A DNA stretch of 64,000 nt from Euryodendron excelsum. Its lineage: Eukaryota; Streptophyta; Magnoliopsida; Ericales; Pentaphylacaceae. Below are positions 44,371-57,659 of this stretch, in pieces (the stretch's first letter is position 1; the number at the start of each line of letters is the position of its first letter). The DNA lies in the NCBI GenBank assembly GCA_033060915.1, contig CM065387.1:31766001-31830000 (forward strand), given 5' to 3'. The position numbers and the translations under genes were made by a program. Below the pieces are notes generated by a model, which was not told the origin of the DNA, searched no databases, and saw only the letters and a list, made by a program, of their open reading frames with translations.

Positions 44371-46860
44371 CTTGAGGACGTTGTTGATAACTGAGCATGT
44401 AATAAAGGGGTTGAAAAGTAGATTTGGGAAGTAACAGTGGAAGGTTCCACGGAGTTCTTAATATCCAAGTTGGAAATTTTAAGATGTCAGTATAAGATTT
44501 GGTCTAGCTAGCTAAACTTTGCCAAAGTTTGCACCGTTCCAAAGCTTTATTAGTTGTCTCATGTCTCGTTGGCTCTCTGTAATTGCTAAAGATTTCAACC
44601 AGATGACCTCCATGAATAGTCTTTCTCGCACTCTCTCTGAATTGTCTTACATCTCGTTTGCAGCTTTGGTCATTCTTTTTTTGTTTTAATCATTGTCTCG
44701 TATTCAGTCTAACAAGTGGCTAATTAATATTTCATTTCAGAATTCTTTTTAATGCCGTGACATGCACTGGGGTCCTTCAAGTGCTTTTCAGTTGTCTACA
44801 CGCGGGGTTATTTCACTTTCACCCCACTGTCAGTGGTAACTTTTTTTTCTTTTTCTTTTTCTTCTTTTGCGTTGACCATTAGTGTGCCTCAAATTAAATT
44901 GAAATCACAAAACACTAATATGTAAAATTCTATCAAAATGAAGAGGTAGTACTATATTATAATTAAGAATCACTATGATTAAAGATATATATAATAATCC
45001 AAATTTGTATGTAGAAATTAATTAGATTGTGAGAAATTATAAAATAGCTTAGAGCAAATAGGTTTTGATGAAGTAATTTTCTGAAGAGAACACAAATAAA
45101 ACGCATAATTTCTTTTCTCAAGATATTTTTTTTCATAATTTTAATTATTTAATTTCATTGTTTGCACCGGCTAGCTTTATTTGACCGTCATATATATCTA
45201 CTCCCCTCCAGCTTTCATGATGCATTGAATTGGTACAATTGATGTTATTTACTATTTTGTTGTATGGTGTAATTCATTGGAAAAGGTACATCTTGATGAG
45301 GACTAGTCATCAAAAAAGGACCTTTTCTTTTAAAAGTCCATATTCACGTTCTTAGCGCATTCGGATCTTGATGAGAACTAGTCACTAAAAATAAATAATA
45401 AAAAAGAAGCATTTTGCAAATTTTTTGTTTTTTAATTCATAACTTCCACTAATCTCTCTCTCTCTCACGCACAATTATTTAAGTAACTTCACTATTTTAT
45501 TGCACGATCCTGGCAGTGTGATGTGAAGAAATGATTCTAGCCAACAAAAAAATAAGAGAAAACACAGCCAGCCGTCCATGTGAAGACAAGTGGCAAACAG
45601 GGTTTGTTACATAGACAAAGTCAGTGATTGAAAAAAATAATAATAATAACAATCATAATACTAGTTTGTTATCGAGGTTGATCTCCATGACAAACAAACA
45701 TCCACCGACCTAATAAATGGTTTTATAACAAAAGGATATGTGATTTAATTTGGCTCTTGACATTTTCAAATCTATCGACCCAAGTTCTATCCTTTAGTCA
45801 AGTGTTTTGTGTATGTTCTTTGGTAATTTACATAAACATTCAATATTTGAGATTAAGTTCGATAAAAAAAAATTTAACAGACATTACAGAAAGCAAGATA
45901 CTAATCTCCATTTTATATAGTAGTATGTATGTTTTGCATTTAATGATCATTTTATTTAAGTGAGAATGGATTAGAAACAGTCACATATGTGAGTAATGTA
46001 TAAGCCATTTTATAGAGTAGTATGTATGTTTAATTTGTTTCAAATGTTGTTGGATAAGCCACTTTCATGACAATAAGATGGCGACAGATGGATTTGAAAC
46101 CGCTTTGGCCGCCTGCAAATGGTGTTGTGCTTCATTGAACCAAATTTATATTGGCTCAATATTAGAAAAGTTCATAGCTCAATACAAGATTCTAGTTGCC
46201 GAATGGAAAGAAAACAAAATTGTCATATTCACCACCTCGATTATAAAAACGAAAGAACTGCAACCCACAAATTCTTTTACTCTAAAATTGTTGAGATTGT
46301 TATTCCTAAAACTTTCATCAAATTGTGATTGGAAATTGTCATAAAAATTCATTATTCTGATTGGAAACAGTTATCAATAGATAAGTAATTTGCTTACATT
46401 TATTACATAATTGCCCTTATTAGTACAAACAAGAACATTGATAATTAAATATGATGAGTTCCTGTTATTTTAGTCGCTAAAGAAAAGGCTCAAAGCTGAT
46501 CAATCTGGGCTCCTGTTGACTTTAGTCACATACGGCTAGCTTTAAATGAGTTGAGCAAGAACTGCAATGCAAATTTAGCTGAAATATGTTAATTACCACT
46601 TCAAAATCCACTTCAAAGTCTACTAATTCTCTGAATAGCAGCCAAGGGTAGGCACCTAATTAGATGGCCAGGCCAAGAAATTCAATGAATTTCATGAAGC
46701 CAACAATAGTCAAAAAGTTTGCAAACAAAAATGTACTGTGAGAGAATATCAGTGTCTCATGGGCCCAACCACCCAGTAAGAATGTTAATTACTATTTTAA
46801 AATATATATATACTCATGCCTAAATATTCCTAAAGGATCATTCTTTCTTTATTTATTTCA
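43850..46860. repeat. Segmental duplication, copy B
   Basis: Second copy of the block at 40851-43310; the offset grows from about 3.0 kb at the left end to about 3.5-3.65 kb further right because copy B holds extra sequence near 44330-45150, including a (CT)n tract at 44337-44367. Some of that extra part has a diverged relative near 56330-56460. Confidence 0.8.
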
Positions 46861-49800
46861 TTGCCTTTTATTAATGGCTGAGCCTCAAGATTAAATGTGT
46901 GTACAGGATTTTAAATTAGTATGAGCATAAGCATAATACTAAATAATTTCAATTTGAATCTTGGGGTGAAACCCTAATGTATCTTTGAGATCTGAACTTT
47001 GTACGTTTAATAAAATATGTTCATCGGTGATTGGCGCTCAATATCCATCCCCATACTATAATTTGGGTTTTTGTTTTAAACACTTGTTATATTTTACATA
47101 ATACCACACAGCACGAACTCAAGTTTCCTTCTTCTTCTTCTTATTCTTCTTGTTCGTTTTTTTTTTTTTTTTTGTTTTTTGTAGAAATGGAACAATCATA
47201 AGAGAGGTAATAATCAGATAACTTTGAAGCCTATAATCCCAAGTTAATAAACCTAATTTCTCCATTATTTGTTGAAATATGGGCTGATATAGGAATCAAA
47301 TATTAAATAAATAAATAAATAAAAGAAAAGAAGTGATTCTTATAGTATGTCAGAAAATTTCAGACCTTTCCGGCATTTTGGATATTATGACATTAGTGTA
47401 TAAGAGATAATAATAAAAAGTCTGGCATGAACAGAGACAGTGATAACATACAATATGTATCATGTTTATGATATTGAAGCCATCCAGAAGCCCATACAGT
47501 GACATGGACGCTTTAACTTCCAATCAAAACTTCAATTTATTAATCTCAAAATTCAAGAGAAATTGAAGAAAGGAAAAAAACAGGGAAGAAGAGAAATAGA
47601 ATCGTAGAACCCATCAAAAAATTTAGCCAGAAGGAGGAAAAGCAAGAGCATAGACAATTGGGGGCAGTGTATTAGGTGAAGTGTGGTGCCTTTGCGTCTA
47701 TAGTTTGTGTTCTACACAGCCTCTGCTGTGACACTGACCGCCCACCCACTTTGAATTTTTGTTAAAACAGTAAAAATGAATGAAGTGGTCCTCTCATGAC
47801 TTTACCATAATTTACCTGCTACATTTGGCTAGTCTTTCTTTATTTTTGCCTCCGAGTTATTAGCTCCAATAAAAACACATATTGTATTACATAATTCTCA
47901 CATTATAGGCATTGACAAGGACTCACATCTCTCTCTCTCTCTCTCTCTCTCTCTACAGTCCAGTCTTTTATTTGGACATTATCTTTTTGTGGTCAATGCC
48001 GTGTGAAGGAAGACCACTTCTATCTTTCAAAGTACAGAATTGATGGTATTGCAACTGCGTTAGTCGATTAACTTATGTGAGTAATCTACGTAGTGTTAGT
48101 TGTTGGGTGTGATGAGAGTGAACAAGGCTGAACCTAGGGTTTCAGCATAGGCACTTAAGTATAGGAAAAAGTAGTAAATAATAAAAAACACAATAACAAT
48201 AATAACAATCATCGTCGTCGTCACTGTTGTTTTGCATTTATCAAGTTTCCATCAATTCCTCTTACCGTTTCAAACAAAAAAAAAAAATATGATGTACTTT
48301 TCTTTTTGGTGACATATTAAATAAAAATATGACACCCAATGTATTTCTTTCTTTCTTTCTTTCTTTCTTTTCTTTTTTTTTTTGTTTTTTTTTTATCATT
48401 TGTGGCCCTAAAAGGCAGTCCATGTAAGTTAATCTCATAGGGATCAAAATGGCATACCATTTAAATCATGTTGATTGAACGGATGTGATTATCCTATAGA
48501 ATAATGTTGACTTTTGAACAAGTGGAACAATATAAATCTTTGCAGTTTTGTGGACACGTCTTCCATTATATATATATATATATATATTAAGAACCATGCA
48601 TGCTAGTCCTTTACCATTCGAGAGGAAAAATTGAGCCTAATTACAATTTAGCAATATATTAAACAATTCCATTATTGATGCCATGGAAGCAGATTCATGT
48701 TTAAGAAAAAATTTGCACCCATCTAAATGTATGAAACCCAAAAAATAGATCAACCACCAAAATGGGTCTAGTTTTGGTAAATTAAAGAAAGAAATTGTGT
48801 ATAAAAGAAAATTCATTAAAATGAAATGACAATGGTATTTTAAAATAAAGGACTCGTAAGTACTTAAATTTCTAGTAATATAGCATTAGTCACGACCTTT
48901 TTTCAAATTGTGGGGACATTTGGCTTTTGCGTTATTTTTTCTTTGAGAAAATGAAATTCAACCCGAAATACTGCAAGTTTCCTTCTTTTTCTTTTCTTTT
49001 CTTTTCTTTTCTTTTTTTCTTTTTTTTTTTTGTTATTGTTTCTCTAGTTGCCTTTAATTGTGTATAGATCAAAAGGTATGCATTCACGCCCCCAACTGAT
49101 TGAATGCACATGCAAAATCACATGCAATCCCCACATCCAAATTATTGTTAGAGAAGACAAAATATGAAAAAGTCTTCCCTCAGTGGACACATAGTGGCAT
49201 TCCTTTTACTAGCATTATTTTGAAACCAGTATTCATTATTTAGGAAGTACCTATATGGCTCCTCCGAGTTGACTCACTTCTAAGTTGAGTTAGCATGTCC
49301 CAAAGTACAAATTAATACTTTCAGAAATTATGTATTAATCATCTTTTTATGGGTATTTGTTCTCTTCATTAGATATATACTTATTTCAGAGAAAATTATG
49401 CTCTTACGGAATTTTTATACAGAAAGATGATAATATTTTTGTAATTAAAATTTATTGTGATAAATATTTTGTTCTAAAGCGATAGAGCTATCCACAATTG
49501 ACCTTTCTTTCTTACATTATTCTGAAAATTTCATTGCCAAAAAAAATGCAAAACTTCGAGAAAAAATACTAGAGTTTTGAATTGTGGGTTTAGGAAGGAA
49601 CTGCACGGGATAGACAACCATTGGATGACAAAACGGCATATCTCATGCATTGAATACTCCAAGAAGGTCGATGCCCAAACACAAACTGTAAAAATGAGCC
49701 AAGGGCTATCAGGTTGCCAGCAAGGACACTTTATATCATCACCACTCAAATGATAGTACTCGACACCCAGCTGTATATATTGTTTATTTTCTGTTTTCTT

Positions 49801-50157
49801 CATTTCTTTTTTCCTGGTTTGAATCACAAAAATGTCCCTTACTGGTCATTAGAAGGCACCGGTGACAAACATTGGAACGGGCAACAGGAGTGGAATTATT
49901 AACAATAATCATATTGTAAGATGACACTGTTACACCATGTTAGATATATGACAATGTATATGAAAATATATGGAGCAGGTCAGTTGTTCTTAGCTGATTA
50001 AGTGAATAAAAATGGGGAGTCTAATTTAGTGATCCAAACAAAGCCTTATGAAAATTGGTAAATCCAGCTGGAGAGAAGCTATTATACCATTAATCAAAGA
50101 ACCAATTGAATTGGTCCCTATTGACAGCTCTATTCCAACGACTTGTTCTCCCTACTC
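46861..50157. other. Non-coding upstream region of the extensin gene
   Basis: No gene recognised. ORFs are at most 98 codons and have no recognisable motif. Simple repeats: poly-T near 47157, (CT)n 47928-47953, (TTTC)n 48346-48370, (AT)n near 48568 and (TTTTC)n 48984-49020. The last few hundred bases should contain the extensin promoter. Confidence 0.6.
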
Positions 50158-50168
50158 TTTATAAATAC
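50157..50168 (+). promoter_or_regulatory. TATA box of the extensin gene
   Basis: 'tttataaatac' lies about 150 bp before the ATG. A transcription start near 50190-50200 would give a 5' UTR of about 120 bases with CT-rich stretches, usual for plant genes. Confidence 0.7.
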
Positions 50169-50317
50169 TTTTGGACGTCCAATTCACTAGTCATCACCTG
50201 TCAACAAAACCTCTAGTGCTCTTCTGAAACTCTCTTCTCTCCCTCTGATCAGAGAGGGTTTGTCAATTTGGTCTGACGGACCCATTGGCCGGAGTTGGTG
50301 GAAGTTTCCGTCAAGCG

Positions 50318-53300
50318 ATGAGAATTCACGGAGGCGACCCTTCTAGGGGTCGTCTTTGGCCACAACTGTTGGTGGCATTGGCTATAGTGGTTGTTTCAAA
50401 CAATTTAGTCTCAGCAGACCCATACGTCTATGCCTCCCCTCCACCACCACCATACGTGTACAATTCACCACCGCCACCCTCTCCATCTCCACCTCCACCT
50501 TACATGTATAAGTCACCACCGCCGCCATCACCATCTCCGCCGCCACCATACGAGTACAAATCGCCACCTCCGCCTTCTCCGTCACCGCCGCCACCATACT
50601 ACTACAAGTCCCCTCCACCACCTTCTCCTTCTCCCCCACCACCATACTACTACAAGTCTCCTCCACCACCCTCACCTTCACTACCACCACCTTACTATTA
50701 CAAGTCCCCTCCTCCACCTTCACCATCTCCTCCTCCACCCTACTACTATAAATCCCCACCTCCTCCATCCCCATCTCCTCCACCACCATACTACTACAAG
50801 TCCCCACCACCACCATCACCATCACCACCACCCCCCCCGTACTACTACAAGTCTCCACCACCACCCTCACCATCTCCCCTTCCACCTTACTACTACAAAT
50901 CCCCTCCTCCACCTTCACCATCCCCCCCACCACCATACTACTACAAATCCCCACCACCACCCTCACCATCTCCTCCTCCACCCTACTACTATAAATCCCC
51001 ACCACCTCCTTCTCCATCTCCTCCACCCCCATACTACTACAAATCCCCCCCACCACCACCATCCCCCTCACCTCCTCCACCGTATTACTACAAGTCTCCA
51101 CCCCCCCCACCTAAATCTCCACCACTGCCGACGCCTTACTACTACAAATCCCCACCACCACCAGCACATTCTCCACCTCCTCCGTACTACTACAAGTCTC
51201 CACCACCACCAGTCAAGTACCCTCCTCCTCCATACTACTACAAATCTCCACCACCACCTGTCCCTTACCCTCATCCCCACCACAAACCACTGGTTGTTAA
51301 GGTGGTCGGAAAAGTGTACTGCTACAGATGCTATGACTGGTCGTACCCAGTGAAGTCCCATGACAAGAAACACCTAAAAGGTACATTCTTTTTTTATCAA
51401 ACACTCAACTCTCACTCTTCATTATTGAATTTACAGTATATGCAGAAATTCTGATTTTTCCACTCATTTGTACTTTTGACCAATTGGGTCGATGATTGGG
51501 CCACCTTTGCCTTTTCGTTAACGTCATTGAACTTGATGCATTTGATATATTATAAATTACAAATATGAATGGTGGTTCAATCACGCAATTTAATTACAAA
51601 AATGATCACAAGTTAGATCTTAAAATTAAGAAACCAATGATGTGTGTTAAATTTCAAAATTTCAGTTTATTTCAATCAAGCAATTATTAATCACTGATTA
51701 AGGCTTTGCTTTCGATCTCATAAAATAAACGAGAGTATCTTATATCAACTAATAGTTATTTATTCAATTACAATTATCTGTCTGTGTCTGTGAATCCCAT
51801 TAAATATGTGACAGTTCAAGAGAAAAAAGTAATGTATTAACTAATGCAACTTCTGGCAAGAACAAGGTAAGTTTATTGTGGTAGGTATGTAAAGACCTAG
51901 GGATAGCTGAATTTGTCGAACATACATATACATATATACACATGTATGTATTTTTGCTTACGTGTTCTGCATTGTGCATAATTGTTTGTACGTACATGTG
52001 GATGGAGTGCAGGTGCTGTTGTGGAGGTGACATGCAAGGCAGGTGAGAAAGAAATTGTGGCATATGGAACCACCAAGATCAACGGCAAATACAGCGTCAC
52101 CATCCCTGGCTTTGACTATGGCAAGTATGGAGGCGAGGCTTGCAAGGCCAAGCTCCACAGTGCTCCAAAGGACTCTCCCTGCAACATCCCAACAAGCCTA
52201 CACTGGGGCATCAAGGGTGCTATGCTCAAAGTGAAGTCCAAGACTCACTACGAAGTTGTGCTATACGCTAAGCCTTTTGCTTATGCCCCTAAGAAACCGT
52301 ACAAGGAGTGCGAGAAGACCAAGCCCACCCCTGCTCCTTACTACTACAAGTCTCCGCCTCCCCCATCCCCTACTTACGTCTACAAGTCCCCACCTCCTCC
52401 TCCGGTTTACTACTACAAATCACCGCCTCCACCCCCGCCAACTTATATGTACAAGTCTCCACCTCCACCCCCGCCAACTTATATGTACAAGTCTCCACCT
52501 CCACCTCCGCCAACCTACTATTACAAATCACCGCCCCCACCTGTTTACTATTACAAGTCTCCACCACCACCAGAGAAGTCTCCACCGGCACCTTATTACT
52601 ACAAGTCCCCACCTCCTCCTCCAGTTTACTACTACAAATCACCGCCTCCACCCCCGCCAACTTATATGTACAAGTCTCCACCTCCACCTCCGCCAACCTA
52701 CTATTACAAATCACCGCCCCCACCTGTTTACTATTACAAGTCTCCACCACCACCAGAGAAGTCTCCGCCGGCACCTTATTACTACAAGTCCCCACCACCC
52801 ACCACCATACTACTACAAGTCGCCGCCACCACCTTCTCCATCACCACCCCCACCATACTACTATAAGTCCCCACCACCACCTTCTTCTCCATCTCCTCCA
52901 AAACCATACTATTACAAGTCCCCACCTCCACCTTCACCATCCCCGCCTCCACCATACTATTACAAGTCTCCGCCACCGCCATCACCTTCACCTCCACCAC
53001 CTTACTACTACAAGTCACCCCCCCCACCACCATCACCATCTCCTCCACCTCCGTACTACTACAAATCCCCGCCACCTCCTTCACCATCTTCCCCACCCCC
53101 ATACTACTACAAATCTCCCCCACCTCCCTCACCATCTCCTCCACCACCTTACTACTACAAGTCCCCTCCACCGCCATCACCTTCTCCTCCTCCACCCTAC
53201 TACTACAAGTCTCCACCCCCACCATCTCCATCACCACCACCACCCTATTACTACAAGTCTCCACCTCCACCATCGTCATCTCCTCCACCACCCTACTACT

Positions 53301-53891
53301 ACAAGTCCCCACCTCCACCATCGCCATCTCCTCCACCTCCCTACTACTACAAGTCTCCCCCACCACCCTCGCCATCTCCACCACCCATACTACTACAAGT
53401 CCCCACCACCCACCATCCCCATCACCACCACCGCCATACTACTACAAGTCTCCCCCACCACCCTCGCCGTCTCCTCCACCACCCTACTACTACAAGTCCC
53501 CACCACCACCCTCGCCATCTCCTCCACCGCCATACTACTACAAGTCCCCACCACCACCATCCCCCCATCACCACCACCACCATACTACTACAAGTCTCCC
53601 CCACCACCCTCGCCATCTCCTCCACCACCCTACTACTACAAGTCCCCACCACCACCTTCTCCCTCACCACCTCCTCCCTATCTCTACAAGTCTCCACCAC
53701 CACCATCTCCATCTCCTCCTTCACCTTATATCTACAAGTCCCCACCACCACCTTCTCCCTCACCCCCTCCTCCCTATGTCTACATATCCCCACCTCCCCC
53801 TTACCAATACTCTTCACCTCCCCCACCCGTAAAATCACCTCCACCACCTGTTTACATGTATGCTTCTCCGCCACCACCAACTCACTACTAA
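50318..53891 (+). CDS. Secreted extensin / Pollen Ole e 1 / extensin chimera (two exons, indels in exon 2)
   Basis: A cell-wall hydroxyproline-rich structural protein. Exon 1 (50318-51380) starts at the first in-frame ATG (MRIHGG; an upstream TTG-led extension is not used). Residues 1-33 form a signal peptide (hydrophobic LLVALAIVVV, likely cut after VSA). A long block of SPPPPSPSPPPPYYYK repeats follows; SPPPP serves Hyp O-glycosylation and YYYK/YVY Tyr cross-linking. A Pollen Ole e 1 domain spans about residues 331-455, begins GKVYCYRCYD and holds six Cys; the phase-1 intron 51381-52012 splits it. Exon 2 (52013-53891) continues with a second extensin block ending SPPPPTHY. Read literally the frame stops at 52866 (638 aa). 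Single extra C bases near 52796, 53387 and 53404 and two near 53567 move the repeat between frames. Discounting these five bases gives 978 aa. Either recent pseudogenisation or assembly error. Confidence 0.9.
51381..52012 (+). other. Intron 1 of the extensin gene (632 bp, phase 1)
   Basis: The donor 'aaag|gtacat' and acceptor 'gtgcag|gtgctg' join ...HLK-G-AVVEV, keeping the Ole e 1 domain in frame. The intron is AT-rich with a T-rich 3' half, as plant introns are. Confidence 0.88.
52790..53575 (+). other. Cluster of four frame changes in the exon-2 repeat
   Basis: The YYYKSPPPP repeat runs in frame 1 to about 52796, frame 2 to 53387, frame 0 to 53404, frame 1 to 53567 and frame 0 to the stop at 53891 (frames by start mod 3). 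Each junction holds a C-run longer than its repeat neighbours: one extra C at the first three and two at the last. All blocks keep intact repeat codons. Confidence 0.85.
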
Positions 53892-53927
53892 GCTCTAGTC
53901 GGTTAGCCACTTACCACCACCTGCCGT

Positions 53928-54026
53928 GTAAGTAATTTCCCATTACCAAACTTTATTATGTTCATGATTAAGCATGATCAAAGCAGGCCAACAGCATTCT
54001 GATTTGTTGAATGTATTCACATGCAG
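53928..54026 (+). other. Probable 3'-UTR intron of the extensin gene (99 bp)
   Basis: 'ccgt|gtaagtaat' 36 bases after the stop is a near-perfect plant donor, and 'cacatgcag|tttttg' a good acceptor. A 3'-UTR intron is known in tobacco extensin genes. It is supported by sequence pattern only. Confidence 0.55.
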
Positions 54027-54393
54027 TTTTTGTTTTAAAAAGTGGAATAAAGGAAGGCTCCATGAGGGGAAGATTCAGACATCAAGCGTCCAATCCCGGT
54101 CCATTCAATAAGGTCCTTGCATTTGAGAGTCCTAACCTTGGTAATTTGGACCAGTTTGCTTCTACTTCTCTGGTGGCCATCTTGCACCTTGTGCTCATAA
54201 TATCTTCAAGTAGGGAGTGGCTTCGAAGTTTTAATAAGGATTAGGATGTGAGATTGGATATTTATTCGGTTTTTATTTATATACAGCTGTTTTCGTCAAG
54301 TAATTTGTTATTGTATAGCGGATGGTGTTCTATTTATTATGGGTCATTTGTTTCCTTGGACGTTATTATGCTTTGTCCACTCAAATTGTTATC

Positions 54394-54399
54394 AATAAA
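54394..54399 (+). terminator. Poly(A) signal of the extensin gene
   Basis: AATAAA at 54394 follows a T/G-rich stretch ('ttgttattgtatag'). An earlier AATAAA at about 54046, and an AATAAG near 54108, are alternatives. Confidence 0.5.
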
Positions 54400-56324
54400 G
54401 GATTACATCTCCTGTTGCAGTTTCTTGTGTTTCTTTTTCACCATGCATGCAACACGAGCAACTTTTTCTCACTATACAAAATTTTAATTTTACATAACAG
54501 TTATACAGGGAATTCATCATGCAATGGGTGTTTTATGTGTGTTTTGTTTTAAAGTGGACCGTTCTAATTCGTAAAGAAATTTTGTATGCCTATATTGAAC
54601 CATTGCTACTAAATGTCAAGTATCTTAGTTTTGCCCCTACCCATTGTATTGCTGAGTTCTTCGGCATATGGGGCTGTAATGACTTACAAACACGAAGTGC
54701 TCTTTTTCTTTTCTGTCCATCTCAGAGAAAAAGCATAGAGACAAAACTGTTGAGAGACTTTGTGATGTATAGTACTGTACATTTGATAAGCAGAGACACA
54801 TAGAATCTGGCCACTTTGGATACCTCAATCCTCTGGCCTCTGTCTGCCTTGTGCTTGGGAACATGGGTTGATTCTAAAGTTTTGGAAAATGATTAAGGAA
54901 ATTGACATTTTGTGTTCTTTTTATTCCCTTTGGATACATATGTTTAATTTAAAAAATATTTCTTATGATCGAATGTGAGATTTTCACTTAAGGCAAGTTT
55001 TGTTGCACAACCTCAATCTCTGTAGCTTATGTGATACTGCGATGACTATCAACAAATCAATTATTGAATTCTCTCTTGTGATGTCTGTCCAAGCAAATGC
55101 TCTATTCAATTTCTCTAAAAAATACAGGCTGGAACTGCTCCCCAGAAACACCACAAAAACAATCACTAAATTTTCTATGTTGTTCTCTACTTAATTTTAT
55201 TGGTTTCTCATGCATAAACTAACAAACCTCACTTACTATTCTTATTGTATCATTAGAAAAGGGGGAAAAAATAAGTTCTTGAAGCTTTATGAAGCAGGTG
55301 AAAGCAGTGGCAGATGCAGGGTCTGTGTCAGTATGTGGGCCCACACAAAAATTAGTCTTTCCCTGGCTTGGTTTATTTAATAGAACGACAGCGTATGTAG
55401 GTGATTTTCTCGAGGTGACCTAATTAAGTACATTCATCTGTTTGTTTGTCATTCTTGAATATGGTGAGAATAATAATCTCCCAACTCTTGTATGACCGTG
55501 TTTCTTGACTTTTGTGTATTTGAATTGAATACATTCATTATTGTTATGGCTTTCCTACCTGCTCTCTTCATTTGGTGTGTTTCTTGGCAGTGCTTGAAAT
55601 CAAAGTTTTCGATGGCTATTGGCAACCTTTTTGTAGCTTACAGCTTCTTTTATATATAGAACAAAGTTTTTTTTTTTTTTGGGCAGTGTTTTTCAGGCAT
55701 ATATATTACAATGTTTCTTCTCCTTCTTCATTTTTTTTTTTTTTTTTGGGGTAAACTGCAAATTGATTTATGTAGCAAAAGGGGAAAGAGGGAGGGAAGA
55801 AGTGCAGTGATTTATTTGTTTATTTATTTGTGAACTTTTCTGATTTTCCAAATACAACTAGGGTTAATGGATTGTACAACACCCCATTGCAGGTCGTTAG
55901 AGATGTCCTGCTCTCTCCCTCTAAGACCACTGTTGCTCTCTCACAACCCCTTTTGAATGACCTAGCGCCATCTCAGTGACTCACATGTTTCTTATAAGAT
56001 TCTTTGGACCAGCCTACTTAGCCTTTCATAGCCCACACAACTGAAATAAATAAATAAATAAATAAAAAGAGGGGCCACGCCTTATGCACACCACCTCAGC
56101 CCTAACCCACTAATTGATGTTCAGGTGCAGTTTGATGCTAACAAAATTCAAAAAGAAAACTAGGGAAGTAAGTCAAATGGAAGCTTTATTAGGACAATGG
56201 CTTTGGGCTATTTGGAAACTATGCTCTATAGGAAAAGAAACTAAAGAAGTGAAGTTAAACAAATTTTCATACATTAATAGCCTCTTTTCTTAGTCAAAAT
56301 CGACCCAATTTGATACACTAATCT

Positions 56325-56460
56325 ACAAGTTACCATTAGTGGCTATTGGCTCAACTCAATTTGAAATCGTAAAACACTGATGTGTCACAATCGATCAATT
56401 GAAGATATAAAAAGTGGTAGGTGGAATTTGTATATAGAAATTATTAGGCTTTGAGCCCGA
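56325..56460. repeat. Fragment related to segmental duplication copy B
   Basis: Shares with 44874-45030 the ordered anchors 'accattagtg', 'aaattgaaatc', 'aaaacact(a/g)at(a/g)tg' and 'aatttgtat(g/a)tagaaatta'. The orientation is the same. Confidence 0.5.
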
Positions 56461-57162
56461 AGGATCAATTTGACTTTACAAGAAGAGTTTAATTAGGACT
56501 TCCATTTTATTTTTCACATGATGATAGTGTACTGAGTGTATCAACAAGCATGGACTAAAATAGCCTGTTAGTTGAGACATTTTCTGTCAATTTGACAACA
56601 TCAACAGACGATGATTCGATGTCGGTTTACACTAGTATAAAAGAAAATATTTAATATAAACTGTAATACTGTGTCAATTTGACTGCATCATCAACTAAAA
56701 AAATTACAATTATTTATTCTAGTCGCCTAAAATCACATTATTAGTTGAGATATATACTCTACAATACTCCTTAATTAATTTGATATTCTTAGTAAAGAAT
56801 TCTAAAATGCTCGAGTGACTTTATCCAATTGATTCATGATATTGGGAAACAAAATGGCATAGTATAGCTATTGTACTTAATATATTTTCTAAATATAAGA
56901 TAACACAAGTAACTTTTGAAAATGTGAACAAAACAAAGTTAAAACACTATCTTTTCCCAATACTGCCAATAAATAAAAAAAATCATTTGACAATATAGAC
57001 AAAAATATCACATACACACAGATATATACTATACATTCATGTACACGTATTAACAGGTTATGAAATATCTTCAAAGTATACAGACAGCCTTCTCTTTCTT
57101 GGCTATTAATAATTTGTATTTGTAATTTAGTCAAGAAGGGGAAGGACGCAACAATAACATAG

Positions 57163-57193
<31 letters not shown>

Positions 57194-57659
57194 ACAGGGC
57201 TATTCACAACATGGGAAGTCGTTGCCCAAGTTAAGATTACAAAAAGAAGAAGAAGACTTGAAACAGTTGGTTTATCATTTATTTATGACGAGTTCAACAA
57301 GTTTGTTATATAAACAACTAAACAATTCAATTGGATCAATTGCTTTCTTTTGAAGCAAACATCCTCATTGGCATCTAGTCTTTTGAAAAATTGCATTGAA
57401 CTTCCAATGATTTCATTCCCATCTGTCATTTGTAGTCTTTGCTCCAATAGTTACTTACATATGTACATGTATATAGATAAATAGATACATTCACATCCAG
57501 TAGGTGTTGGGGCCAACGGGCATGAGAAACATACGGTGCTACAGTGCAATATTGACCCCAAGACCCAATTAATATTAAGTTGTCAACTTTTCTTAATTTT
57601 GTAAGTGGTGGGATTAAGTTAGGTAATGTCTGGAGTAGTTAGTGAGTTCGTCAAATAAG

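Noticed and set aside
49531..49827. Minus-strand ORF of 98 codons upstream of the extensin gene
   Set aside because: Isolated, without recognisable motif, and no supporting signals; may be chance in AT-rich DNA.
50382..51110. Minus-strand ORF of 242 codons rich in Val/Glu/Met/Cys-Ser
   Set aside because: Exact complement of the SPPPP repeat; a shadow of the extensin coding sequence.
50430..51353. Plus-strand ORF of 307 codons rich in His/Thr/Pro
   Set aside because: Out-of-frame reading of the proline repeats.
52782..53910. Minus-strand ORFs of 162-200 codons across exon 2
   Set aside because: Repeat shadows; no independent signals.
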